Assembly (NCBI RefSeq): GCF_002953195.1 | Contig: NZ_CP026377.1 | Span: forward strand, 2,790,001 to 2,854,000 | Length of the DNA: 64,000 bases | Reading direction: 5' to 3' | Source: Mixta gaviniae | Lineage (GTDB): Bacteria; Pseudomonadota; Gammaproteobacteria; Enterobacterales; Enterobacteriaceae | In this document: piece by piece, positions 44,345-52,388 of the stretch | Layout: every line of letters begins with the position of its first letter | Position numbering within the stretch: position 1 is the first letter of the stretch | Notes under the pieces: model-generated | What the model was told of the DNA's origin: nothing | What the model saw: the letters and a program-made list of their open reading frames with translations, nothing else | Database searches by the model: none | Translations under genes and position numbers: made by a program

Positions 44345-44986
44345 ATGGCAGAGCAGACAAAACGTAAAAACGATCCCGAAGGGTTAAAGAGACGCATCCT
44401 CGACGGCGCGCTACAGGCCTTTGCCGAATATGGCATGCAGGGCGCGCGGCTGGAGCAGATCGCGCTGAACGCACAGACCACTAAACGCATGGTGGTTTAC
44501 CACTTCGGCAATAAAGAGAACCTCTACATTGCGGTGCTGGAGCAGGTTTATCAGCAGATCCGCCAGCATGAGACCGGGCTGAATCTGAAAGCGATGCCGC
44601 CGGAAGAGGCGATGACGCGGCTGGTGGAGGAGAGTTTCGATTATCACGCCACGCACGCCGATTTTATGCGACTGGTGTGCAGTGAAAACCTGCTGCGCGG
44701 GCGCTATATCAGCCAGTCGCCGCGTATTAAGGAACTGAACCGCAGCGCGCTGGACGTGCTACAGGACATTCTGTCGCGCGGGCAGCAGGCGGGCCTGTTC
44801 TGGGCCGATGTGAAGACGATCGACGTCCACCGTTTGATCAGCAGTATCTGCGTTCACCACGTCTCAAACCGCTATACCTTTAACGCCCTGTTCAGCCCCG
44901 ACAACAGCGAGGCGGAGAGCATCAAACGTAACCGTCAGCTGGCGGTTACCGCGACGCTGCGCTATCTGCGTCGTACTGAACGTTGA
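44345..44986 (+). CDS. TetR/AcrR family transcriptional regulator
   Basis: 213-aa regulator. The TetR helix-turn-helix is at residues 14-60 (RILDGALQAFAEYGMQGARL, then TTKRMVVYHFGNKENLY), and a ligand-binding helical domain follows with FMRLVCSENLLRGRYI near residue 105. Ligand unknown. It has a CAGGAATT-type upstream sequence. It is divergent from the dioxygenase-like gene, which it may control. It converges with the protease-nuclease gene. Confidence 0.88.
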   Translation: MAEQTKRKNDPEGLKRRILDGALQAFAEYGMQGARLEQIALNAQTTKRMVVYHFGNKENLYIAVLEQVYQQIRQHETGLNLKAMPPEEAMTRLVEESFDYHATHADFMRLVCSENLLRGRYISQSPRIKELNRSALDVLQDILSRGQQAGLFWADVKTIDVHRLISSICVHHVSNRYTFNALFSPDNSEAESIKRNRQLAVTATLRYLRRTER

Positions 44987-45031
44987 AGTAAAGCTGACGG
45001 GCGCGGTAGCCACCGGCCCGTCGGGCGGCGA

Positions 45032-46861
45032 TCAGAGCAGATCGCGCCAGGAGAGGATCAGCTCCGCCGGCAGCGGATCGGCGCGCAGCGACGGCGCCGG
45101 CTGCCAGCTGTCCCAGGCGCGGAAGGCGGAAAAATCAAGCCCGGTCAGGCTCTCCAGCCCGCTGACCGTCACGCGATACTCATCCACCTGCGGCGCCGCG
45201 TCCGACTGCGCCCGCGCAATCACCCGCCGCGTCTCATCCAGCAGGTTAGCCTGGCTGACCAGCAGCGCCGTCGCCTGCGGCGAGCCATCCGGCCCGAGGC
45301 GCAGCACCACCTTCCAGTACATCAGCGGCACTTTTACTTCGCCATACTGCCGCCACTGATCGTTCAGCACCGGTCCGGTCAGCACCGTAATCTGCTTTTT
45401 GCTCTGCAGCACGCCATATTCCAGAATATAGCGTTCCACGCCCTGCCAGTACTGCAGGCTCTGGTTGAAGCGGAAATGCTGCGGCGAGCAGTTGGTGAAA
45501 TGAAAGGTGTCTTTGTTGGCGCGGACCGCCTCCTGCGGCGTGCCCCAGGTGGGATCGCTGCGGCGGGTGAGATGACCGCGATCGAACCAGCGGCTGAATT
45601 CGCGATAAAACGCCTGCACCAGATAGTAACGGCTATCCATACGGCTATCTTCGTACCAGCTGTCGCCTTCCGGCAGCAGCGACGGCTGGCCGCTGTCGCG
45701 ATTGATATTGATATAGCGTGCGCCATCGATATTGGTGGCGGTAAGAAAGGCGATACGCCGCTCGGCGCAAACCGCCAGCGAAAAATTCTGGTAATCGAGT
45801 ATCGCTTCGGTGCCGGTAGCGCCCGAGCGCAGCGGCGCGATCTCCGCCGCCCGGGGCGCGATAATCTGCGCCAGCGAAACCGCCTGCCCGCCGATAAAAT
45901 CGGCCTGATAGCCGTTGCGGTTAGCGTAATTGGCATCCGGCGCCGCGCGCGACGCGGTCAGCGTGGCAATGCTTTCGCCGCGCAGCGCGGCGATCAGCCG
46001 CTGCTGCGCCGTCGCATCAAGGTGTATCGCTTCGCCTTTTAGCCAGTCGACCAGCGCGCTGACGCGAATGCCCTCATTCACCGGCGTGCCGCTCTCATCC
46101 TGTGCTGCGCCGTGATGCAGCGCCACCAGCTGCCACTGATCATTGAACACCGGCGCGCCGGAGGAGCCTTCATCGGTGTCTGCGGTGTAATGCAGCACGT
46201 TGGCCGCCTCGCTCTCCGCCGCGCCGCGCGCCAGCAGGAAATTATCGCGCAGCGCTACCTGCTGCGGCGCGCCGCCGGGATGCTGAATAATGTTGACCGC
46301 CATGCCCAGCCGGTGTTTGTCGCCACGATCGCTTAAAGCAATCACCCCCAGTTCGGCCAGATCCGCCCCGCCCGCGCGTTGTTCGCCCAACGCCACCAGA
46401 GTGCAATCCAGCGCCTCCAGCGGGCTGCTCAGCCAGAAGCTGTCGGCGTCCAGGCGATAAAGCGTGGCGTCGGGTGCCTCGCCCTGCGCATTCTGCCAGT
46501 AGTTAAACTCTACGCTGTAACTGGCGGCGCGCTGTCGATCTGGCAGCACGTGGAAGCAGGTCAGCAGCAGCCCGCCGCCGATTAAAAAGCCGGTGCCCTT
46601 CGGCACGCCATCTTCGCGCACCAGTCCAACCGCCCGGGCGCGCTGCATGCCCAGCTGCAGAAAGTGCGTCGGCAGAAAATCGGCCTGCGGGCCGATAATC
46701 GCCGTCTGCTGCGTCAGACGTTGAAACGCGTAGCGCTGCGCGCGCCGGCTGTCCGGCTCCGCCTCATCCGGCCTCCCTGCGGCGATCGCCTGTACGCTCT
46801 GTTTACGCTGCGCGGCGGTCAGCGTCAGCCGCTGCCGCACCAGATTTTCCACCTGTGTCAT
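45032..46861 (-). CDS. Trypsin-like serine protease fused to DNA/RNA nonspecific endonuclease
   Basis: 609-aa two-domain protein. Residues 1-60 are a polar helical leader. Residues 75-275 form a trypsin/V8-like protease: His104 (TCFHV), Asp152 (LDCTL) and Ser234 (GSSGAP) in the right order. Residues 355-545 form a Serratia/NucA-type beta-beta-alpha-metal nuclease: DRGHL with His430, then TNCSPQHFRFNQ (Asn466) and WQGVE (Glu476). All catalytic residues are present, so both parts look active. No signal peptide or membrane segment is present, so it should be cytosolic, where such a nuclease would be toxic unless held off. There is no evident immunity or sensor gene beside it. It lies between tRNA-Asn copies 3 and 4. 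The ATG is preceded by GGGAAGAG. A stand-alone defence effector is an inference. Confidence 0.85.
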   Translation of the reverse strand: MTQVENLVRQRLTLTAAQRKQSVQAIAAGRPDEAEPDSRRAQRYAFQRLTQQTAIIGPQADFLPTHFLQLGMQRARAVGLVREDGVPKGTGFLIGGGLLLTCFHVLPDRQRAASYSVEFNYWQNAQGEAPDATLYRLDADSFWLSSPLEALDCTLVALGEQRAGGADLAELGVIALSDRGDKHRLGMAVNIIQHPGGAPQQVALRDNFLLARGAAESEAANVLHYTADTDEGSSGAPVFNDQWQLVALHHGAAQDESGTPVNEGIRVSALVDWLKGEAIHLDATAQQRLIAALRGESIATLTASRAAPDANYANRNGYQADFIGGQAVSLAQIIAPRAAEIAPLRSGATGTEAILDYQNFSLAVCAERRIAFLTATNIDGARYININRDSGQPSLLPEGDSWYEDSRMDSRYYLVQAFYREFSRWFDRGHLTRRSDPTWGTPQEAVRANKDTFHFTNCSPQHFRFNQSLQYWQGVERYILEYGVLQSKKQITVLTGPVLNDQWRQYGEVKVPLMYWKVVLRLGPDGSPQATALLVSQANLLDETRRVIARAQSDAAPQVDEYRVTVSGLESLTGLDFSAFRAWDSWQPAPSLRADPLPAELILSWRDLL

Positions 46862-47002
46862 TCTCTTCCCTTTCGCCTCGCTGTTGAACCGCCTCCCATA
46901 ACCATAGTCAGCTTTGCGCCTGCCGACACGGTGGTTCTTTCAACGGCTGCGCCGTGGGTTGCTGAAATCTTCAGCAGTCAGCGCTTTTTTGCGAAACAGG
47001 CT

Positions 47003-47031
47003 TTGACAACCTTCAGCGCCCTCGATATTAT
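47003..47031 (+). promoter_or_regulatory. Sigma70 promoter of tRNA-Asn copy 4
   Basis: TTGACA (47003-47008), 17-bp spacer, TATTAT (47026-47031), GC-rich discriminator GCGCCCC. Confidence 0.9.
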
Positions 47032-47049
47032 GCGCCCCGTTCACACGAT

Positions 47050-47125
47050 TCCTCTGTAGTTCAGTCGGTAGAACGGCGGACTGTTAATCCGTATGTCACT
47101 GGTTCGAGTCCAGTCAGAGGAGCCA
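47050..47125 (+). tRNA. asnV: tRNA-Asn (anticodon GTT), copy 4
   Basis: 76 nt, identical to copies 1-3, CCA encoded. It lies just before yeeX-yeeA, the place of asnV in E. coli. The symbol is given by position. Confidence 0.97.
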
Positions 47126-47133
47126 AATTCAGA

Positions 47134-47165
47134 AAAGGCAGATGCTCACGCATCTGCCTTTTTGC
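47134..47165 (+). terminator. Intrinsic terminator of tRNA-Asn copy 4
   Basis: Stem GGCAGATGC / GCATCTGCC followed by T5 and preceded by A4. Confidence 0.9.
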
Positions 47166-47360
47166 TTTTCCGCGTTGCCCTCTTTGCCGCGGCGCCCCTG
47201 TTTTATCGGGCGTCAAAACTGTCTGCATTTCCATTTTTGGCGCGCATCCGGTTTTATCGGACGTCGAAAAACGGGGCGGCGCTCAGCAAAAGACTCTGCG
47301 ACGGAAACGAAACCGGGCCGCAAAGGCGGCCCGGCAATGTCCAGTTGGCAGAACGGCCGA

Positions 47361-47693
47361 TTACTGATTCTGGCCCGGCACTTTATGTTCGCCCATGGCT
47401 TTCAGTTTTTTCGACAGCTCGCGACGCTCTTTTGAGAGGTCGGCATTTTTGATGATGTACTCATCCACGCGATCTTCATAGTCGCTGCGCATGCTGGCGA
47501 TAATTTCCTGAATCGCTTCAACGCTCATGCCCGGCTTGATGTACTCACTCAGGTTATCCAGCAGCAGCACACGTTTCTGGTTGTCACGAATTTTCTTCTC
47601 TACATCGTGAATTTCGCGCTGCAGCTTGTTTTTGCGACGGTACATCCGCACGAACTCCAGCACGTCCTGAAATGATTGCTTTGCATTTTCCAT
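47361..47693 (-). CDS. tmaR: TmaR (YeeX), polar regulator of PTS enzyme I
   Basis: 110-aa coiled-coil protein very close to E. coli YeeX/Tma[21 protein letters not shown], then [17 protein letters not shown] and [17 protein letters not shown]. TmaR gathers enzyme I of the phosphotransferase system at the cell pole. The start MENAKQ at 47693 matches the known N terminus and follows AAAGGTG. The upstream frame is ignored. The surrounding order asnV-yeeX-yeeA is as in E. coli. Confidence 0.95.
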   Translation of the reverse strand: MENAKQSFQDVLEFVRMYRRKNKLQREIHDVEKKIRDNQKRVLLLDNLSEYIKPGMSVEAIQEIIASMRSDYEDRVDEYIIKNADLSKERRELSKKLKAMGEHKVPGQNQ

Positions 47694-47852
47694 GTTGACA
47701 CCTTTCATTAGGCCTGCCTGAACAGGCGGTATTGTCGTAGCCCTCAGCTTAGCGTTTCGCCGCGGCCGATGGCAATTTTCACATTCAAATTCGGACTGAG
47801 ACACATTTTAGCGCGAAATCACGCGTAGCCACAGCAGCTTATTGCCGAACGC

Positions 47853-48911
47853 CTATTTGCGCATCGCCAGCCGGATCAGATCGGAGAGACGCTCCAGCTG
47901 CTTCGCCAGCTCCAGGCTAAGCCAGACATAGCCGTGAATCGGCGTCTCTACCAGCTGGTCACTGTTGTTTTCGGCAATCAGCTGACGCAGTTCGCGTGTG
48001 ATCTCCGCCAGCTCATGATGATTGGCCGCCATCCGATCGGTGTTGCCGCTGATCAACATTTCGGCGAGCGCCTTGAAGGTGTTTTCCGTCATCTGCTGCG
48101 TGCGGCGCAGCGCGGATGCATTCAGCAGGATCAGGTGGCTGGCGCGCGATGACCACCAGGCGTTGATCTGCAGCTCCAGCGTGCAGAGGATATTGCGATT
48201 CGTGGTCTGGATGCCTTCCAGCACCGATTTGGGAATGCGTGTTTCTTTGCTGGCAGGTTCCAGCAGCGCGCGCATACGCACCACGTCGGTCAGCACCCGA
48301 CGTAGCGGCTTATCGAGACGTGGCTTTTCCACCAGGTTCGGCGAAAAGCCGGCGTGGTAGATTTTCGCCAGCGATGAGAGGGAGTCAGAGAGTTTGATGC
48401 GCCAGTGGATATAGGCCTTTTGCGGCCAGACGCTGGTAAACAGCAGCGCCAGCAGCGATCCGAGGATCACATCGCCGCCGCGCCACAGAGCAGTGGTCAT
48501 ATCCCCCGCCGGCGCGCCGCACACCACTGCCAGCGTAATGCCGATCAGCAGCGCCATGTAGGGCCGCTTGCCCAGCGTCAGATAGCCGCAGATAAACATC
48601 ACCAGCGTACACCAGCCCAGCATGATCGGCAGCGAGATCAGCTCCAGCTTCAGCGCGATAAGCCCGGAGATTGAGCCGAACACTGTGCCGCCAATGCGCT
48701 GCAGCGCGCGCGGAAAGACGTTGCCCCAGGAGGAGACCGGCCCCATCACTACCACCAGGGTGATCAGCGGCCAGCTGCCTTCGGGAATATTGCACAGGCG
48801 CACCAGCAGAAAGGTCAGAACAAAGCCCAGCGCGATACGCACGCCGTGGACGATGCGGTAGTGACGGTAAATGCTGAACTCGATGGCTGAAAGCGGCTTA
48901 TCAGGACGCAA
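47853..48911 (-). CDS. yeeA: FUSC-family inner membrane protein YeeA
   Basis: 352-aa protein of the FUSC/aromatic acid exporter family. The N-terminal half has about six transmembrane helices (RIVHGVRIALGFVLTFLLVRL, then GSWPLITLVVVMGPVSSWGN) and a cytosolic helical half follows from about residue 175. The GNVFPRALQRIGGTVFG motif is typical. It matches YeeA of E. coli. The transport substrate is unknown. In E. coli sbmC follows. Here a MerR regulator gene stands in that place. Confidence 0.92.
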   Translation of the reverse strand: MRPDKPLSAIEFSIYRHYRIVHGVRIALGFVLTFLLVRLCNIPEGSWPLITLVVVMGPVSSWGNVFPRALQRIGGTVFGSISGLIALKLELISLPIMLGWCTLVMFICGYLTLGKRPYMALLIGITLAVVCGAPAGDMTTALWRGGDVILGSLLALLFTSVWPQKAYIHWRIKLSDSLSSLAKIYHAGFSPNLVEKPRLDKPLRRVLTDVVRMRALLEPASKETRIPKSVLEGIQTTNRNILCTLELQINAWWSSRASHLILLNASALRRTQQMTENTFKALAEMLISGNTDRMAANHHELAEITRELRQLIAENNSDQLVETPIHGYVWLSLELAKQLERLSDLIRLAMRK

Positions 48912-49130
48912 CGATCTTCTCCGGTTTGCCTGAAAATAGGGCCGATATCATAACCTGAAGCAGCGGCGCAGATGAGACTTTCGTCTATATTTTGCCGCAC
49001 TTTGGCTCTATTTAACCATTATGCAAACGTCAGTTAACGTGCTGAAAACATTATCTTCTGAATGCCTGCCTCCGCCACCGCGCAGCGATACCCACGCGCG
49101 CCGGCCGACAGGCAGGCGGGCGCTGAGGCA

Positions 49131-50159
49131 TCAGCCGGCGTGCAGGCTGGCCGCTACGGCTGCATGCAGGTAGCCTAACAGCGGCGGCGTCAGCCAGGTG
49201 CCCTCTGTCAGCTGCGGCTCCTGCTGCATCGCCTGGCGGATTTTTGCCTGCATCGCCGGATCATCGCTGGCGTAGGAGCGAAACAACGCCAGCCAGTGTG
49301 CGCCCAGCGCCCGCGCCTCCGCCGCATCCGGCGCCACGCCGCGCTGCATCGCGTCGTTGAGCTGTGCCACCAGCGCCGGCCACTCCTGCATGCGGTCAAA
49401 GTAGTGCGCGCGCACAAAGGCGAACTCCTGCGGCGCCAGATAGCGCTGGAAGATGCTCAGCTTGCTCTCCGCAAAGGCGCGCGTAATGTACTCCAGCATC
49501 GAGGGCGTAATGCCGGTCTGCTGCTGCATCGCCGGCTCCGCCAGATGCATGGTGGTCAGCCGCTGTAAAAAGGCCGGATTGTGCGCCGTATCGCGCTCCA
49601 GCGTGCGCATCCAGCGCCGCGCCAGCTGCTGCGCCTGGGGCGATGCCGGCGCGACGCCGTCATCCTGTAGCGTCAGCAGTTCCTGCACCATCTGCTGCCA
49701 CTCCGCTTCGCGTTCGGCATCCGCCTGATAAAACGGCAGCTGTTTCAGTTCTTCTGCGCTGAAATAGTTATCGTACATCGTCATCATCTCTAAGGTGGTT
49801 AGCCAGTCCGTCAGCTCCGGTTCGCCGCCCTGGCTTAACTGCTGATGCAGCTGCCCAAGCCGCTGACGCAGCTGCTGCATTTGCGCCAGCTGGCGATCGA
49901 GAGCGGTGATTTGCTGAGTCAGGATCTGCGGTAAGGAGAGCGCGTCATCGTTCAGCAGCGCGCCGATCTCCGCCAGCGGCACGCCGAGCCGCTTCAGCGC
50001 CTGGATCTGATGCAGGCGCCGGATATCGTCACGGTTGTAGAGCCGGTAGCCCGCTTCGCTGCGCGTGGTGGGCACCAGCAGCCCGATGCTGTGGTAATAG
50101 TGCAGCGCGCGTACCGTTACGCCGGTTCTGCGCGCCAGTTCTCCGGCTTTCAATAACAT
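49131..50159 (-). CDS. MerR family regulator with TipAS-like C-terminal domain
   Basis: 342-aa regulator. The MerR winged helix is at residues 1-70 (LKAGELARRTGVTVRALHYY, then RLYNRDDIRRLHQIQALKRL), followed by a coiled coil (about 85-120) and a C-terminal helical region from about residue 140 that resembles two TipAS-type antibiotic-recognition repeats. It probably senses a small molecule or drug. Targets unknown. The ATG at 50159 is set by AAGGAGAG 5 nt before it. The TTG at 50177 would place the ribosome-binding site inside the gene. It sits between yeeA and dacD where E. coli has sbmC. Confidence 0.88.
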   Translation of the reverse strand: MLLKAGELARRTGVTVRALHYYHSIGLLVPTTRSEAGYRLYNRDDIRRLHQIQALKRLGVPLAEIGALLNDDALSLPQILTQQITALDRQLAQMQQLRQRLGQLHQQLSQGGEPELTDWLTTLEMMTMYDNYFSAEELKQLPFYQADAEREAEWQQMVQELLTLQDDGVAPASPQAQQLARRWMRTLERDTAHNPAFLQRLTTMHLAEPAMQQQTGITPSMLEYITRAFAESKLSIFQRYLAPQEFAFVRAHYFDRMQEWPALVAQLNDAMQRGVAPDAAEARALGAHWLALFRSYASDDPAMQAKIRQAMQQEPQLTEGTWLTPPLLGYLHAAVAASLHAG

Positions 50160-50510
50160 CACTCTCTCCTTGCTCAACGATGACTAAGGCTAAAGGCTAA
50201 CGCGGCGTGAGGGTCAAGTCTTGTATGAAAAAAAGAGCATGCGCGAAGGGAAATGGGTGAAGCGCGACGTGAGGCGGTGACAAAGCGTGACGTGAGCCAA
50301 AACGCGGAAAGCAGAGCGCGGCGCATGGCAAAAGAGCGGAACGAAGGCAATGAAGGCAATGAAGGCAATGAAGGCAATGAAGGCAAAAGGTAACAAAGGC
50401 AACGTCAAACGCGCGGCGCGCGGCAAGGCAAAAGCGGCACTTACCCAGTGGCCGGTAAAAAAAGCGATGATATTAACCGCGGAGGCGCACGGTGCGCCTC
50501 CGCCATTAGC
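50160..50510. other. Intergenic region with a 9-bp tandem repeat
   Basis: 351 bp between dacD and the MerR gene, dominated by A/G-rich, polypurine-biased sequence on the plus strand. It contains the five-unit GAAGGCAAT array (listed separately). Minus-strand frames through the repeat give FIA- or SLP-repeat peptides without a ribosome-binding site and are not called. Confidence 0.5.
50343..50387. repeat. Five tandem copies of GAAGGCAAT
   Basis: Four perfect 9-bp units and a fifth ending GAAGGCAAA. Being a multiple of three, copy changes would not shift a reading frame, but no gene is supported across it. It is a candidate slipped-strand locus. Confidence 0.85.
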
Positions 50511-51680
50511 TTAGAATTTCTGTTTCAGATAATCGCCCACTTTAGTGACGATGCCGCCCTCTTCCACCTTGTTTAATGTCATCAGCGGATAGCTGGCCAG
50601 CACCTTATCTTTATCGATCACCTGAATAGAACCCACCTTCTCGCCCTGCTTCAGCGGCGCTTCGAGATCCTTACGGTCGATCACATATTTCGCCTTGATG
50701 CTCTGCATCGCGCTGCGCGGCAGCGAGAGGTAAATATCTTCGGTCGTGCCGACCTCGACCTGATGCGGATTACCGTACCAAACGGTCTCTTTGCCCAGCG
50801 CCTTGCCGGCGTGGAACAGCTGGACGGTATCGAAATTGTTATTGCCCCAGATCAGCAGCTTGCGTGCCTGCTCCTCACGTCCTTTCGGACTTTTGCCGCC
50901 CATGATCACCGCAATCAGGCGGTGACGTCCATCGAGGCTGGAGGCGATCAGGTTAAAGCCGGCGCTTTCGGTATGGCCGGTTTTCAGGCCGTCGACATGC
51001 AGGTTTTTATCCCACAACAGGCCGTTGCGGTTTTGCTGGGTGATACCGTTCCAGGTCAGCGATTTTTCGCTATACATCTGATAGAAATCGGGCTCGCCGC
51101 TGATAATGGCGCGGGAAAGCACCGCCAAATCGCGCGCGGTGGTGTGCTGGCCCGGCGCATCCAGACCATGAACGGTTTCAAAGTGAGTATGCTCCAGACC
51201 CAGCCTGGACGCGTACTCGTTCATCATTTTCACGAAAGCGTCCTGGCTGCCCGCGACATAATCGGCCAGGGCCACGCAGGCGTCGTTGCCGGAATCGATA
51301 ATCACGCCGCGACTGAGATCGCGTACTGACACCTTTTCGCCCGGCTTCAGGAACATCAGTGAGGAGCCTTTGAATACCGGATTGCCGGCGCCCCAGGCAT
51401 CCTGGCCGATAGTGACCATATCGTCACGGCTGATGCGATGACGATCGATAGCGCGGTCGACCACGTAGCCGGTCATCAGCTTGGTGAGGCTGGCAGGGTT
51501 ACGTTCTTCGTCCGCGTTGCCTTCAGTCAGCACCTGACCGGTGGTGGCGTCCATTAAGACCCAGGAGGCAGCGTCGACCGGCGGCGGCGTCAGCGGAAAA
51601 GAGACGGCTGCTTCATCAGCATGGGCCTGTAGAGCTAAAAATAGTAAACCAGTAAAACTTGCAAGCTGACGCCTTTTCAA
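50511..51680 (-). CDS. dacD: D-alanyl-D-alanine carboxypeptidase DacD (PBP6b type)
   Basis: 389-aa low-molecular-weight penicillin-binding protein. It trims the terminal D-Ala from peptidoglycan stem peptides in the periplasm. Active-site motifs are SLTK (Ser64, Lys67), SGN in IIDSGNDA, and KTG in DGLKTGH. It has a Sec signal peptide (cut near LQAHA-DEA) and a C-terminal domain ending in a short amphipathic tail. I chose a TTG start at 51680 since GAGGG lies 7 nt upstream and KRRQL matches the E. coli start. An ATG at 51704 lacks a ribosome-binding site. Gene order yeeA-(sbmC)-dacD-sbcB supports dacD over dacC. Confidence 0.92.
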   Translation of the reverse strand: MKRRQLASFTGLLFLALQAHADEAAVSFPLTPPPVDAASWVLMDATTGQVLTEGNADEERNPASLTKLMTGYVVDRAIDRHRISRDDMVTIGQDAWGAGNPVFKGSSLMFLKPGEKVSVRDLSRGVIIDSGNDACVALADYVAGSQDAFVKMMNEYASRLGLEHTHFETVHGLDAPGQHTTARDLAVLSRAIISGEPDFYQMYSEKSLTWNGITQQNRNGLLWDKNLHVDGLKTGHTESAGFNLIASSLDGRHRLIAVIMGGKSPKGREEQARKLLIWGNNNFDTVQLFHAGKALGKETVWYGNPHQVEVGTTEDIYLSLPRSAMQSIKAKYVIDRKDLEAPLKQGEKVGSIQVIDKDKVLASYPLMTLNKVEEGGIVTKVGDYLKQKF

Positions 51681-51913
51681 CGGAACACCCTCGGTCGTAA
51701 ACATAAATTCAATGAGGCCGTTGTTTTACGGGAATGAGCCGCGTTTTTGCTTAATAAATTGCAAGAAATTATGAATTTAACACCGAATAATCTGCTGATT
51801 TTATCGCCGTTACGCCGCCGTGCCGGCGATTTGGCCGCCATAATGATTACCGGACGTCAAGCGGCTGGCGCGCCGCCACGGCGCCACGCTGCCCGATGAA
51901 GTGTGAGCGCCAT

Positions 51914-51940
51914 AAAAAAGCCGCCCGGAGGGGCGGCTTT
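51914..51940 (-). terminator. Intrinsic terminator of the YgdI/YgdR-type lipoprotein gene
   Basis: Minus-strand stem AAAGCCGCCC-CTCC-GGGCGGCTTT with a T-run. The region 51681-51913 shows only the AT-rich dacD upstream DNA. Confidence 0.88.
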
Positions 51941-51963
51941 CGCGGATAGCGTTGTGAGAAAAA

Positions 51964-52191
51964 TCAGTGCGGAATTTCCGTCATTGATTTTACGTCAGCA
52001 CGGTTGATCTGTTGCTCGTTGCCGTTGGCATCTTTGTACTTAATCAAACCGGTAGCGTTGTCTTCTTTCGGTTTGCCATCGCTGACGATAGTGCGTCCAT
52101 CGTTAGTATGGATGGTGTAGTTACTGCTGGAACATCCCGCCAGCGGCAGGGCTGCGGCAAACACAAATGCTAATAATGCGCTCTTTTTCAT
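51964..52191 (-). CDS. YgdI/YgdR family lipoprotein
   Basis: 75-aa outer-membrane-type lipoprotein. The signal peptide ends in the lipobox LAGC (Cys near residue 20) followed by SSS, which favours outer-membrane sorting. The small SH3-like domain has the family motif YTIHTNDGRTIVSDGKPK and ends VKSMTEIPH. Function unknown. Of two tandem ATGs the second (52191) has the better 5-nt spacing from AGGAGG. It is a single-gene unit with its own terminator. Confidence 0.9.
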   Translation of the reverse strand: MKKSALLAFVFAAALPLAGCSSSNYTIHTNDGRTIVSDGKPKEDNATGLIKYKDANGNEQQINRADVKSMTEIPH

Positions 52192-52388
52192 CATAACCTC
52201 CTGTTCAGATAGACTCTTTAATGTTTAGCACAGTTTAATCATTACGCAATTTATCTTCCTGTCGTTTCGCTCGCTGCGCCTGTAATATTTCGAAAGCAAT
52301 TAGATCCGTTTTTCCTCCCAGTCTAGCCACGAAGCGCTCTGTGTGTCCTACGCTTTAGTAACAGGTCATCAACAGAATGCAGAGAGTT

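Noticed and set aside
2806..47049. Integrative element or prophage with integrase and att sites at the tRNA-Asn genes
   Set aside because: No integrase, excisionase or structural phage genes were seen, and the repeated tRNA sequence is explained by complete functional genes rather than partial att copies.
50214..50426. 70-aa minus-strand ORF with FIA repeats
   Set aside because: It is a translation of the GAAGGCAAT array, has no ribosome-binding site, and an equal SLP-repeat frame overlaps it.
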